Shown here in pieces: positions 1-6,464 of a stretch of 64,000 nucleotides of DNA; within the stretch, counting starts at the first letter, position 1, and every line of letters begins with the position of its first letter. Location: NCBI GenBank assembly GCA_002350615.1, contig DEFD01000031.1, positions 14,368-78,367 on the forward strand, written 5' to 3'. The notes under the pieces are model-generated. The model was not told where the DNA came from. It saw nothing but the letters and a program-made list of their open reading frames with translations, and searched no databases. A program made the position numbers and the translations under genes. Source of the DNA: Bacteroidales bacterium UBA2861 (GTDB taxonomy: Bacteria; Bacteroidota; Bacteroidia; Bacteroidales; UBA932).

Positions 1-159
1 CGTCTGCAGCTTTTTGACGATTGCAGCGGTGCCGTCGGGGGAGCCGTCGTCGATTACAAGAATGTGGAAAGCCCCTTCAAGGGCAAAGACCGCGCGGATT
101 ATTTTCTCCGCATTTTCCTTCTCGTTGTAGGTGGGGATTATGACTAATTTCTGACTCAT
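1..159 (-). CDS. Polyprenol-phosphate mannosyltransferase-like GT2, N-terminal part (cut by window edge)
   Basis: Only the first 53 codons are present; the gene runs off the left edge. The visible residues open with IIPTYNEKEN and contain VIDDGSPDGT, the UDP/GDP-sugar binding signature of GT-A family 2 enzymes. The NEKEN and DDGSPDGT forms are typical of the dolichyl- or polyprenyl-phosphate mannosyltransferase (DPM1) branch, which makes lipid-linked sugar donors on the cytoplasmic face of the membrane. It starts at the ATG complementary to 157-159 and is divergent from the next glycosyltransferase, with 40 bases between the starts. The subfamily is inferred from this short part. Confidence 0.8.
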   Translation of the reverse strand, partial: MSQKLVIIPTYNEKENAEKIIRAVFALEGAFHILVIDDGSPDGTAAIVKKLQT

Positions 160-186
160 ACCATCGCAAATTTAGTAATAATTTCG

Positions 187-194
187 TACATTTG
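187..194 (+). promoter_or_regulatory. Bacteroidetes -7 box TACATTTG
   Basis: TACATTTG matches the TAnnTTTG consensus and ends five bases before the ATG at 200, so the transcript may begin at or next to the start codon. No clear TTTG -33 element is seen at the usual distance. Confidence 0.5.
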
Positions 195-199
195 AAGAT

Positions 200-1522
200 A
201 TGGAAAGAGTAAAGAGATTCAAAATCGTTTCCGGTGCAACGAAATCGCTCCGTGACATCGTAGATTACGCCGATGCACCCTATACGCTTTTATTTACCAG
301 ACCCTGCGAACTGCGCTGGGTGGATCTGGGCCTGGAAAGGATGCTCCAGATTGCCGAAGACACCGGGGCCGCAATGGTGTATGCGGATCATTTCAACGGT
401 GTTGAGCCGGCTCCTGTAATCGATTGCCAGCCAGGGTCCCTGCGTGACGACTTCGATTTTGGCGGCGCATTGCTGTACCGTACCGAGTGCTTCAGGAAAG
501 CTGTCGAAAGCATGGACGTGGATTACCGTTATGCCGCTCTTTACGATTTGCGACTCCGGGTGTCTGAAATGGGACGGCTTGTGCACATCCCCGAATTCCT
601 TTACTATGAAACGGATGCCGACAACCGGGATTCAGATGTCAAACAGTTCGATTATGTGAATCCTCGCAACAGGGAAGTGCAGATAGAGATGGAAGCCGCA
701 TGCACCGCGCATCTGAAGCGTATCGGCGCCTGGCTCGCGCCTGTCTTCAAGGACGTTGACCTTTCCGAAGGTGATTTTCCGGTAGAAGCTTCGGTAGTTA
801 TTCCCTGCAAGAACAGGGTTCAGACCATAGGCGATGCCATCCGCAGCGCTCTGAACCAGAAAACGGATTTCGCATATAACGTGATCGTGGTGGATGACAA
901 TTCCGACGATGGAAGCGTCGAGGTGATAAAGTCTTTTTCCTCGGATCCGCGCCTTGTGTATATAGCTCAGGACAGCAGCTGGCATGCGATCGGTGGCAAC
1001 TGGAATGCGGCCATCCATCATCCGGCCTGCGGGCGCTTCGCCCTCCAGCTGGATTCGGACGACGTTTACAGCGGGCCCGATACGGTGCGTAAATTTGTCG
1101 AGGCCTTCAGGCAGCAGAACTGCGCCATGGTAGTAGGAAGTTACAGGATTACCGATTTTGAACTTAATACCCTTCCTCCCGGCTTGATCGACCATCGCGA
1201 ATGGACGGAAGATAACGGGAGGAACAATGCCCTTCGCGTGAACGGTCTCGGTGCGCCCAGAGGCTTTTTCGTGCCGCTTCTCAGGCGCATAAACTTCCCT
1301 GTTACAAAATACGGGGAAGATTACGCCGTGGGGCTTCGCATCAGCAGGGAATACCGCATCGGACGCATCTACGAGGAACTTTACTGCTGCCGTCGATGGG
1401 GCGGGAACTCGGATTCGGCGCTGCCTCTGGAGAAGGTGAATGCGAACAATTATTACAAGGACCGGCTGCGGACTTGGGAACTGCAGGCGCGCCTTGCCCT
1501 CAATGCCGATTCGGGAAAATAA
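200..1522 (+). CDS. Tandem GT-A glycosyltransferase, family 2
   Basis: This 440-residue cytoplasmic protein has a canonical GT2 domain in its C-terminal half: ASVVIPCKNR near residue 195, VVDDNSDDGS near 228 and LQLDSDD near 283, the nucleotide-sugar and metal-binding motifs. The first 190 residues also look like part of a GT-A fold (TLLFTRPCELRWVD, then AAMVYADH in the DxD position) but lack an obvious first beta-alpha unit, so the N-half may be a degenerate or accessory domain. A role in cell-surface glycan synthesis is likely; donor and acceptor cannot be told. It stands alone before tRNA-Val. Confidence 0.75.
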   Translation: MERVKRFKIVSGATKSLRDIVDYADAPYTLLFTRPCELRWVDLGLERMLQIAEDTGAAMVYADHFNGVEPAPVIDCQPGSLRDDFDFGGALLYRTECFRKAVESMDVDYRYAALYDLRLRVSEMGRLVHIPEFLYYETDADNRDSDVKQFDYVNPRNREVQIEMEAACTAHLKRIGAWLAPVFKDVDLSEGDFPVEASVVIPCKNRVQTIGDAIRSALNQKTDFAYNVIVVDDNSDDGSVEVIKSFSSDPRLVYIAQDSSWHAIGGNWNAAIHHPACGRFALQLDSDDVYSGPDTVRKFVEAFRQQNCAMVVGSYRITDFELNTLPPGLIDHREWTEDNGRNNALRVNGLGAPRGFFVPLLRRINFPVTKYGEDYAVGLRISREYRIGRIYEELYCCRRWGGNSDSALPLEKVNANNYYKDRLRTWELQARLALNADSGK

Positions 1523-1524
1523 TA

Positions 1525-1555
1525 TTTGCAGAAACCAAAAAATGCTGTATATTTG
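1525..1555 (+). promoter_or_regulatory. Promoter of tRNA-Val(TAC)
   Basis: TTTG at 1525-1528 and TATATTTG at 1548-1555 are separated by exactly 19 bases, a full match to the Bacteroidetes -33/-7 promoter. It lies 24 bases upstream of the mature tRNA 5' end. Confidence 0.8.
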
Positions 1556-1579
1556 CACCCGCTTTCAAAGAAAGGCTTC

Positions 1580-1654
1580 GGAAGGTTAGCTCAGCTGGTT
1601 TAGAGCACCTGCCTTACAAGCAGGGGGTCACTGGTTCGAATCCAGTACCTTCCA
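1580..1654 (+). tRNA. tRNA-Val (anticodon TAC)
   Basis: A cloverleaf can be drawn: acceptor stem GGAAGGT with ACCTTCC, anticodon arm CCTGC-CTTACAA-GCAGG with TAC as anticodon, and T arm CTGGTTCGAATCCAG. The discriminator is A and CCA is not encoded. It is read from its own promoter and followed by a hairpin terminator. Confidence 0.95.
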
Positions 1655-1711
1655 CAAAGTTTTCAATAAAGCTAAAATATTGAAAATAAAGCGTTTAGAG
1701 ATTGATTAAAG

Positions 1712-1743
1712 GCCGTTTCGGAGTGATTCCGAGACGGCTTTTT
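1712..1743 (+). terminator. Intrinsic terminator after tRNA-Val
   Basis: GCCGTTTCGGA pairs with TCCGAGACGGC (one G-U pair) around a 5-base loop and is followed by a run of five T. It closes the tRNA transcript before the accessory patch. Confidence 0.8.
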
Positions 1744-1816
1744 GCTTTGGATGCCTTGCCTTTTATTGCAAAAATAATTGATTCGTCAAAAACTTAACAA
1801 AAAAGTGAATTTTTTG

Positions 1817-1847
1817 TTTGAGGATTCAAAAATATCTAGTATTTTTG
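1817..1847 (+). promoter_or_regulatory. Promoter of the toxin-antitoxin-chaperone operon
   Basis: TTTG at 1817-1820, a 19-base spacer and TATTTTTG at 1840-1847 give a strong Bacteroidetes promoter. Its position fixes the toxin start: the in-frame TTG at 1818 lies inside the -33 box, so translation must begin at the ATG at 1869. Confidence 0.7.
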
Positions 1848-1868
1848 CGTCCTGGAACGCTGTGTTGT

Positions 1869-2363
1869 ATGGGAAAACTGGAACTCGTCATAGAGAGTGA
1901 TAATCTCAGTATATATTCACCAAAGTTCGATGGTGAAGTGCAGACAGAGTTCGAAAAGTTTATGTCCGACAATGGCTCTCTTCCGCATCCACAATTAAAG
2001 AAAGACTTTGACGCCATCATTGCTGTCCTGAGAAAGATGGTTGACGATTGTGGTGCACGTGAGAATCTTTTTCGTCTGGAAGGTAGAAATATTAAAGCGA
2101 TTCCACTGTGTGTTGAGCAAAAGCGAAGCAAAGGTGTTGGAACACTTCGTCTATACTGCATCAGAATATCAGAGAAAATACTGATTATAGGTAATGGAGG
2201 AATAAAGAAAGTTAGGAAGTATGAGGATGACCCAGTCTTGAAAGATATAGTGGATAGACTTCGCTCTATTGAACATAAAATCTATGTAGCGGCACGTAAA
2301 ACCAAAGCTGATTACGAAGATTATCAGGAAGTTAAGATAATAATTGAGACGATTACCATTTAA
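1869..2363 (+). CDS. RelE/HigB-like toxin of a TAC module
   Basis: This protein of 164 residues ends with a stretch resembling the RelE/HigB mRNA-interferase core: a helix (FDAIIAVLRKMVDD), a basic strand pair, then LRLYCIRISEKILIIGNGGIK, which parallels the 'RvlY...dgdrIvlLhgfvKK' strands of RelE/HigB toxins, and a C-terminal basic helix. Those toxins cut mRNA on the ribosome. The first 60 residues form an extra acidic N-terminal part not usual in short HigB. It is followed after 8 bases by an XRE regulator, the toxin-first order of higBA loci. The ATG at 1869 is chosen because earlier in-frame starts are in the promoter. Base composition is AT-rich compared with the flanks. Activity is inferred from similarity and context. 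Confidence 0.6.
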   Translation: MGKLELVIESDNLSIYSPKFDGEVQTEFEKFMSDNGSLPHPQLKKDFDAIIAVLRKMVDDCGARENLFRLEGRNIKAIPLCVEQKRSKGVGTLRLYCIRISEKILIIGNGGIKKVRKYEDDPVLKDIVDRLRSIEHKIYVAARKTKADYEDYQEVKIIIETITI

Positions 2364-2371
2364 TAATCACC

Positions 2372-2755
2372 ATGAAAAAGAACCCTTTATTTGATAAATG
2401 CGTTGCAACTGTCGCTCCTGAGGTGATGGAGGAAGTCAGTCTGAATGTTGACATTGCAAACCGCATCTATGATCTTCTTAAGAAGAACAAAATGACTCAG
2501 CGGGAATTTGCAGCGCTGATGGGTAAGCGCGAGTCGGAGATTTCAAGATGGCTTACCGGATCACATGGATTTACTACTACGACTTTGTCCAAGATCGCTG
2601 CAGTGTTAGGAGAACCGGTCGTAGAGGTGAAAAAAGGTCCTGAAGTAAGATATGTATTTGTCCCCGTACAAGGATTTATAACACCTTCAGAATCTTATGA
2701 TGGATCTTATAATGACCGGAATCACAGCTACTTCAGTATGAAATATTTTAATTGA
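2372..2755 (+). CDS. XRE-family antitoxin (HigA-like) with aromatic C-terminal tail
   Basis: This protein of 127 residues has a helix-turn-helix at about residues 35-90 (MTQREFAALMGKRESEISRW then TTLSKIAAVLGE), the classic XRE/Cro fold that binds operator DNA and neutralises a cognate toxin. After the fold comes a tail of about 30 residues rich in Ser, Tyr, Asn and Phe (ending SYFSMKYFN). In toxin-antitoxin-chaperone systems such tails act as chaperone-addiction segments that keep the antitoxin unstable until a SecB-like protein binds; a SecB-like gene follows 6 bases downstream. The antitoxin role is inferred from order and fold; the addiction function of the tail is a hypothesis. Confidence 0.7.
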   Translation: MKKNPLFDKCVATVAPEVMEEVSLNVDIANRIYDLLKKNKMTQREFAALMGKRESEISRWLTGSHGFTTTTLSKIAAVLGEPVVEVKKGPEVRYVFVPVQGFITPSESYDGSYNDRNHSYFSMKYFN

Positions 2756-2761
2756 ATTGTT

Positions 2762-3199
2762 ATGGCGGAAAATCATGTAAATATCCAGATGAGGCTTGCC
2801 TCCGTCAGTGAAGTAAGCTTCATGATGTCTCCTGGAAAAGTGGGGGACAATATCGATCCGGAAACAATCCAGGTCGGTTTTTCGACACAGATTCAACCAG
2901 ATGTAGAAAACAATATCTTCAATTTGTTTTTTGGTACTCGTTATGAACTTGACGGGGATGTTGTACTCGAGAGTTTGTACAAGTTCGAATTTGAAGTAAA
3001 AAATCTTGGTCAGTTCATTATTTTCAGAGATAACCAAAACATTACGGTAAACCACATAATGCCGCATTTCTTAAGTGTTGCAGTAGGCACAATGCGTGGC
3101 ATTCTGGTTGTCAAGACAGCTGGAACGAATTTCTCCAAGTATCCATTGCCTATGATAGATGTCAATCAACTGAACACTAACCTGTCAACTCAGGGATAA
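2762..3199 (+). CDS. SecB-like chaperone of a TAC module
   Basis: This 145-residue protein has the size of SecB (155 residues in E. coli). Its C-terminal half aligns by eye with SecB: a hydrophobic strand region, then IMPHFLSVAVGTMRGILVV in the place of the SecB helix 'ilFPyareciSsmvsrGtFP', then the YPLPMIDVNQL segment in the place of 'LNLAPVNFDAL'. SecB-fold proteins encoded after a higBA-like pair (as with Rv1957 of M. tuberculosis) bind the antitoxin and stop its degradation. It is third in a tight operon and shares its AT-rich composition. A general export chaperone is the alternative, but the context favours antitoxin control. Confidence 0.65.
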   Translation: MAENHVNIQMRLASVSEVSFMMSPGKVGDNIDPETIQVGFSTQIQPDVENNIFNLFFGTRYELDGDVVLESLYKFEFEVKNLGQFIIFRDNQNITVNHIMPHFLSVAVGTMRGILVVKTAGTNFSKYPLPMIDVNQLNTNLSTQG

Positions 3200-3223
3200 A
3201 CTTGGCGAAACTGGAAAGATTTG

Positions 3224-3745
3224 CTACTCTTGAAAGGACTTTATCCGACGAAAACGGACGTTCGGAGCATCTTCAAGAGTAATTGTGTTGTCGTCAATAA
3301 CGACATGCAAGTATGGAGAACCGTAGGCTGTGTTGTATATGTTTGAGAGAGACCTGTAATCGTGATGTATTCGTCCTCCCTTATAGATCAAGTCCCTAGA
3401 TGCGCCTTTGAGGAATATACTTTTACGTTTATTGACGATACCATTATCAAATACTGGCAATGACTCCCTTCCTTCATCAAATTCCATCATAAAGATCTCA
3501 TTGTATTTGACGCTGAATACCGTTTCGGATGTCTGATCGTAATGGAGATAATTGGTGAATCTTATCTCGTCTGGATCTTGAAATATGGCCCAGTCCCCTG
3601 CAATATCAACACTGTTTCCGTATGAATCGGTAATGATGGTGCTGAGGTTGAATGTCCCAGGAGAAAGCTCGTGATCCCTAGACTGATTTAGCTTGCTGCA
3701 ACTTGCAAAAAGAATCAGGAGCAGTATTGATGTAATTTTTCTCAT
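3224..3745 (-). CDS. Small lipoprotein of unknown function
   Basis: This 173-residue protein opens with a lipoprotein signal peptide, MRKITSILLLILFASC, with the lipobox ending at Cys16, so it should be lipid-anchored in the envelope. The mature part is predicted by eye to be mostly beta strands with no motif I recognise. The frame stays open far upstream, but the signal peptide marks the start at the ATG complementary to 3743-3745. It is convergent with the SecB-like gene (24-base gap) and is AT-rich like the TAC module, so it may belong to the same accessory patch. Confidence 0.65.
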   Translation of the reverse strand: MRKITSILLLILFASCSKLNQSRDHELSPGTFNLSTIITDSYGNSVDIAGDWAIFQDPDEIRFTNYLHYDQTSETVFSVKYNEIFMMEFDEGRESLPVFDNGIVNKRKSIFLKGASRDLIYKGGRIHHDYRSLSNIYNTAYGSPYLHVVIDDNTITLEDAPNVRFRRIKSFQE

Positions 3746-3860
3746 TGTCTCTAGATTCTTGAATATACATGGCAACCTGCAATTTTTGTACCGCGGATTT
3801 GTTTGACGATTTCTACCAGCGACAATTTCAGACTCCGGCGTGTCTTGGCAGAACGAACTT

Positions 3861-4235
3861 TTACCAGACAAAGATATTCCGCAGGATCCACCAGGCGATG
3901 AAAAGGGTGAATACGGACCAAGAGAGGATGCCGCTGCGGGAAAGTGCCTGAAGCCGGGGAAAACGCTCCCCGAATAATTCAGCGGATCCGTAAAACAATA
4001 CGATGGGAATGCAGATGACGAGCATCGCATTGTAGTGGAAAGCGCCTGAGAGGTTCAGCCTTAACAGTTGGTGCAGCGCTCTTTGGCTGCCGCATCCCGG
4101 ACATTTTAGCCCGGTAAGCAGATTGAACGGGCATCTCGGGAACGGTGTCTTGGCGGGGTCCAGGCAAAAATAAATGCAGAACAAGAACAAAACGGCAACC
4201 GCCGTCAGGACAATCGCCGTTTGTTTCCTGCTCAT
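3861..4235 (-). CDS. DUF2752 membrane protein
   Basis: This 124-residue protein has about three membrane helices. It carries the hallmark cysteine-rich loop CPFNLLTGLKCPGCGSQRA of DUF2752, followed by a His-rich segment (LHQLLRLNLSGAFHYN). The function of the family is unknown; the CPxCG core suggests a metal or redox site near the membrane. The ATG complementary to 4233-4235 is used because the upstream extension is shadow sequence. It is the last of three co-directional genes (TM2, CD225, DUF2752), a set also seen together in other Bacteroidetes. Confidence 0.8.
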   Translation of the reverse strand: MSRKQTAIVLTAVAVLFLFCIYFCLDPAKTPFPRCPFNLLTGLKCPGCGSQRALHQLLRLNLSGAFHYNAMLVICIPIVLFYGSAELFGERFPRLQALSRSGILSWSVFTLFIAWWILRNIFVW

Positions 4236-4246
4236 GGATATGCGTA

Positions 4247-4552
4247 TTAAATAAAGGATATGCCGGCAAGTCCTGTAAAGACGCCTGCAGCCACCATGAT
4301 GATGTAACCGCATTCGCCCACAAGGCCGATTATGATGTTGACCAGGATCCATGTGCCGGCTTTCCTGTTCTGCTCCTCGCTCTGAAGGTAGAGAGTCTGC
4401 CGCAGTCCATCATCCGTAGTCAGGATGGCACTGTTGTACAGGCTGTTGGATTTCGAAGAATGGATAATTGCGAAGATGCCTCCGAGAAGGCAGCAGAAGA
4501 TGGTGCTGAGAACAGCCCAGACCATCCTGTTTTTATGAGGAAGTACGGTCAT
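4247..4552 (-). CDS. CD225/dispanin family membrane protein
   Basis: This 101-residue protein has two membrane helices. The first part, MVWAVLSTIFCCLLGGIFAI followed by the HSSKSNSLY segment, is the CD225 (dispanin, IFITM-like) signature: a Cys-Cys motif in helix 1, then a short basic/polar intracellular loop. The second helix is near residues 68-95. Bacterial members have no settled role. It sits between TM2 and DUF2752 genes with gaps of 3 and 11 bases, so the three are surely co-transcribed. Confidence 0.85.
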   Translation of the reverse strand: MTVLPHKNRMVWAVLSTIFCCLLGGIFAIIHSSKSNSLYNSAILTTDDGLRQTLYLQSEEQNRKAGTWILVNIIIGLVGECGYIIMVAAGVFTGLAGISFI

Positions 4553-4555
4553 GGT

Positions 4556-4894
4556 TTATTTGCTGAGTAGGATTGCCTGAGAGAGTTTTCTGTAATTGTA
4601 CTCGCGTGTGCGCCTGGTCGCGGAGAAAATGTCAACCAGCCACCAGATCCCGAGTCCGTAGCATGTGATTACCTTGACCACGCCCATGGCGATATCGTCA
4701 ATAAAGAACCGGTCCCAGCCAAGAAGTATGGCTATTACCAGGATCAGGGTAGGATTCTGCAGGCTTACGCCAAGAACAAGACTGGCCTTGGAATCGTCGA
4801 GCTCTTCAAGTTGCTTCTGGATGGACGGAAGCTGGATGGGATCCAGGAATTCTCCATTTTTAAGGAGAAAGGATTGAATTAGTTCTTGTTTCAT
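4556..4894 (-). CDS. TM2 domain-containing protein
   Basis: This 112-residue protein has a soluble N-terminal third and two membrane helices joined by a tight turn (LVIAILLGWDRFFIDD then GVVKVITCYGLGIWWLVDIF). The GxxGxDRFY-like turn and the W(W/I)xxD end of helix 2 are the TM2 family signature. The function is unknown. It is first in the TM2-CD225-DUF2752 operon and has a near-consensus promoter directly upstream, on the complement of 4917-4947. Confidence 0.85.
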   Translation of the reverse strand: MKQELIQSFLLKNGEFLDPIQLPSIQKQLEELDDSKASLVLGVSLQNPTLILVIAILLGWDRFFIDDIAMGVVKVITCYGLGIWWLVDIFSATRRTREYNYRKLSQAILLSK

Positions 4895-4916
4895 CAGTTT
4901 GAATGTTTACAGGAGA

Positions 4917-4947
4917 CAAATATATGAATATTTCATCCAATATCAAA
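4917..4947 (-). promoter_or_regulatory. Promoter of the TM2-CD225-DUF2752 operon
   Basis: On the minus strand TTTG (complement of 4944-4947), a 19-base spacer and TATATTTG (complement of 4917-4924) form a perfect Bacteroidetes promoter, 22 bases from the TM2 start codon. Confidence 0.8.
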
Positions 4948-4992
4948 CTTACAGCGACTTTTTGCATCAAAAGCAGGATTGCATTTAATGCT

Positions 4993-5000
4993 TATATTTG
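4993..5000 (+). promoter_or_regulatory. -7 box TATATTTG just before the 5007 gene
   Basis: This perfect -7 box ends six bases before the GTG at 5007. The alternative TTG start at 4998 lies inside the box and is therefore excluded. No -33 TTTG at 19-20 bases was found. Confidence 0.55.
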
Positions 5001-5006
5001 CATCCC

Positions 5007-5678
5007 GTGAGCCGTAAACTTGCCTGCATATTGCTGATAATCTTCGCTTCCTGCTGCTGTATGGGAGCGCAGGAGATGCTGGATGCTTCCAAGGTGCGGG
5101 CCCGTGCAGGCGGACGTCTCCGCAGGATGTTGCCCTCTTTGGGCCTTCCTCTTAAATCCGACGGCCAGCCGGATCATGTGGTACAGTTCAAGGACGGCAG
5201 ATGGACAGGCTCGGATGCTGTGAAATCCCGCCCGAACTGGATAATGTGGGAGATGTCCCAGGATTCTCTTTCCGTGCCTGCATTCCTGGCGCCTTTCCTG
5301 GATGAATTCCGCAGATGGGCGGGGGAGTCGCCGGCCGGCAGGACGGCCGTAGTCTACGGCTCGTATCCTTATGGCTGGTATGTGGCGGGATGCAAGAGGG
5401 CGCGTTTCGGTTTCGGCTGGAAATCAATTGCTTTCATACTCGAACCGCGCAGCGGATACAAAGAGAACATATTCCTTCACAGCGTGTCGGTGAACAAGGT
5501 AGAGGCCCGTACCGGGTATAATCTGTTTCCGAATCTTCCCGCCCATCTGCAGGAAATCATAGAGGAGATGACTGCATACGAGCTTCTGTGCCCGATTCAA
5601 GAATTCGAGGTGCCAGAATCTGAAAGGCCTGAAGAAGAACTTGACTATGAGGGGCTTCTGGATATGATGGAAAGATAG
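5007..5678 (+). CDS. Exported protein of unknown function
   Basis: This protein of 223 residues starts at GTG 5007, six bases after the -7 box. It has an N-terminal hydrophobic segment (LACILLIIFASCCCMGAQ) that could be a lipoprotein signal (FASC) or a cleavable signal ending GAQ. The mature part has a central aromatic/Gly-rich core (VVYGSYPYGWYVAGCKRARF) and an acidic C-terminal tail (PEEELDYEGLLDMMER). I do not recognise a family. Its stop codon is inside the terminator hairpin that separates it from the Hdr operon. Confidence 0.6.
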   Translation: MSRKLACILLIIFASCCCMGAQEMLDASKVRARAGGRLRRMLPSLGLPLKSDGQPDHVVQFKDGRWTGSDAVKSRPNWIMWEMSQDSLSVPAFLAPFLDEFRRWAGESPAGRTAVVYGSYPYGWYVAGCKRARFGFGWKSIAFILEPRSGYKENIFLHSVSVNKVEARTGYNLFPNLPAHLQEIIEEMTAYELLCPIQEFEVPESERPEEELDYEGLLDMMER

Positions 5679-5722
5679 TGAAAGATAAGATAATAAAAAC
5701 TTTCACTATTTTATTTTTTATT
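5675..5722 (+). terminator. Terminator hairpin between the 5007 gene and the Hdr operon
   Basis: ATAGTGAAAG (5675-5684) and CTTTCACTAT (5700-5709) form a perfect 10-bp inverted repeat with a 15-base loop, followed by a T-rich tract. It overlaps the preceding stop codon and ends where the Hdr -7 box begins, so it could also serve as an operator for that promoter. Confidence 0.6.
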
Positions 5723-5729
5723 ACATTTG
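5722..5729 (+). promoter_or_regulatory. -7 box of the Hdr operon
   Basis: TACATTTG matches TAnnTTTG and lies 24 bases before the first hdr start codon. A matching TTTG -33 is not visible, and the region where it should be is occupied by the inverted repeat, which suggests regulated expression. Confidence 0.5.
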
Positions 5730-5753
5730 CAATCTTGACAAACCTGAACCGAA

Positions 5754-6464
5754 ATGGGTAAACTATACGATGAACTTTGCAAGGATTATCGCTTCAAGGA
5801 AGGGATGAAAACCTGCATTAACTGCGGCACCTGCACGGCTATATGTCCGGCGGCAGAATTCTATCGCTACGATCCCCGCAAGATACTGGATACCGTCCAG
5901 AGAAAGGACGACGAGGACATCCTTGCCCTTCTCAAGAGCGAAACCATATGGTACTGTGGGGAATGCATGTCCTGCCTCACGAGGTGCCCGCGTAAAAACG
6001 GCGCCGGCCTGGTGATAATGGCCCTCAGGAACCTTTCCATAAAACTCGGGTATTTCACGGAATCGGAAAAGGGAAGACAGATATATCCCCTCACCAAAGC
6101 CCTGACCGGAAACGTTCTGAATCTTGGCTATTGCGTCCATCCTTCTACCTACAGGTATGAGGACCATCCTGAATCCGGCCCCGTCTTCGAATGGGTGCTT
6201 GAGCATAAGGAAGATGTTTACAAACGTCTCGGAGCAAATTACGCTGGGGAAGGCCCGGGCATCCTTCGGGCGATTCCACAGAAGGACCTGGATGAGCTGA
6301 AGGCGATTTTTGATGAAACAGGTGGAACCGAGCGTATCGAGAGCGTGGAAAAATTCTCCGAAAAGAAGGCGGAGGAAATGGGCATGAGCCTTGACGAGTA
6401 CAAGGCATATACTTTTACGCACTGCTCCCGCGGACATTTCAACAATGAACAGGAAACATTATGA
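5754..6464 (+). CDS. HdrC-like electron-transfer protein (two [4Fe-4S] clusters)
   Basis: This protein of 236 residues carries two ferredoxin-type cysteine sets: C21, C24, C27, C31 (CINCGTCTAICP) and C68, C71, C74, C78 (CGECMSCLTRCP). Each should bind one [4Fe-4S] cluster. This is the arrangement of heterodisulfide reductase subunit C, which passes electrons between HdrA and HdrB. It is larger than methanogen HdrC because of a C-terminal extension of about 150 residues without cysteine motifs. It overlaps the HdrB-like gene by 4 bases (ATGA) and is first of five translationally coupled genes. The physiological partner is unknown. Confidence 0.8.
   Translation: MGKLYDELCKDYRFKEGMKTCINCGTCTAICPAAEFYRYDPRKILDTVQRKDDEDILALLKSETIWYCGECMSCLTRCPRKNGAGLVIMALRNLSIKLGYFTESEKGRQIYPLTKALTGNVLNLGYCVHPSTYRYEDHPESGPVFEWVLEHKEDVYKRLGANYAGEGPGILRAIPQKDLDELKAIFDETGGTERIESVEKFSEKKAEEMGMSLDEYKAYTFTHCSRGHFNNEQETL

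Noticed and set aside
1655..3223. Integrated element with att sites at tRNA-Val
   Set aside because: No copy of the tRNA 3' end was found downstream and there is no integrase, so only composition and position suggest transfer.
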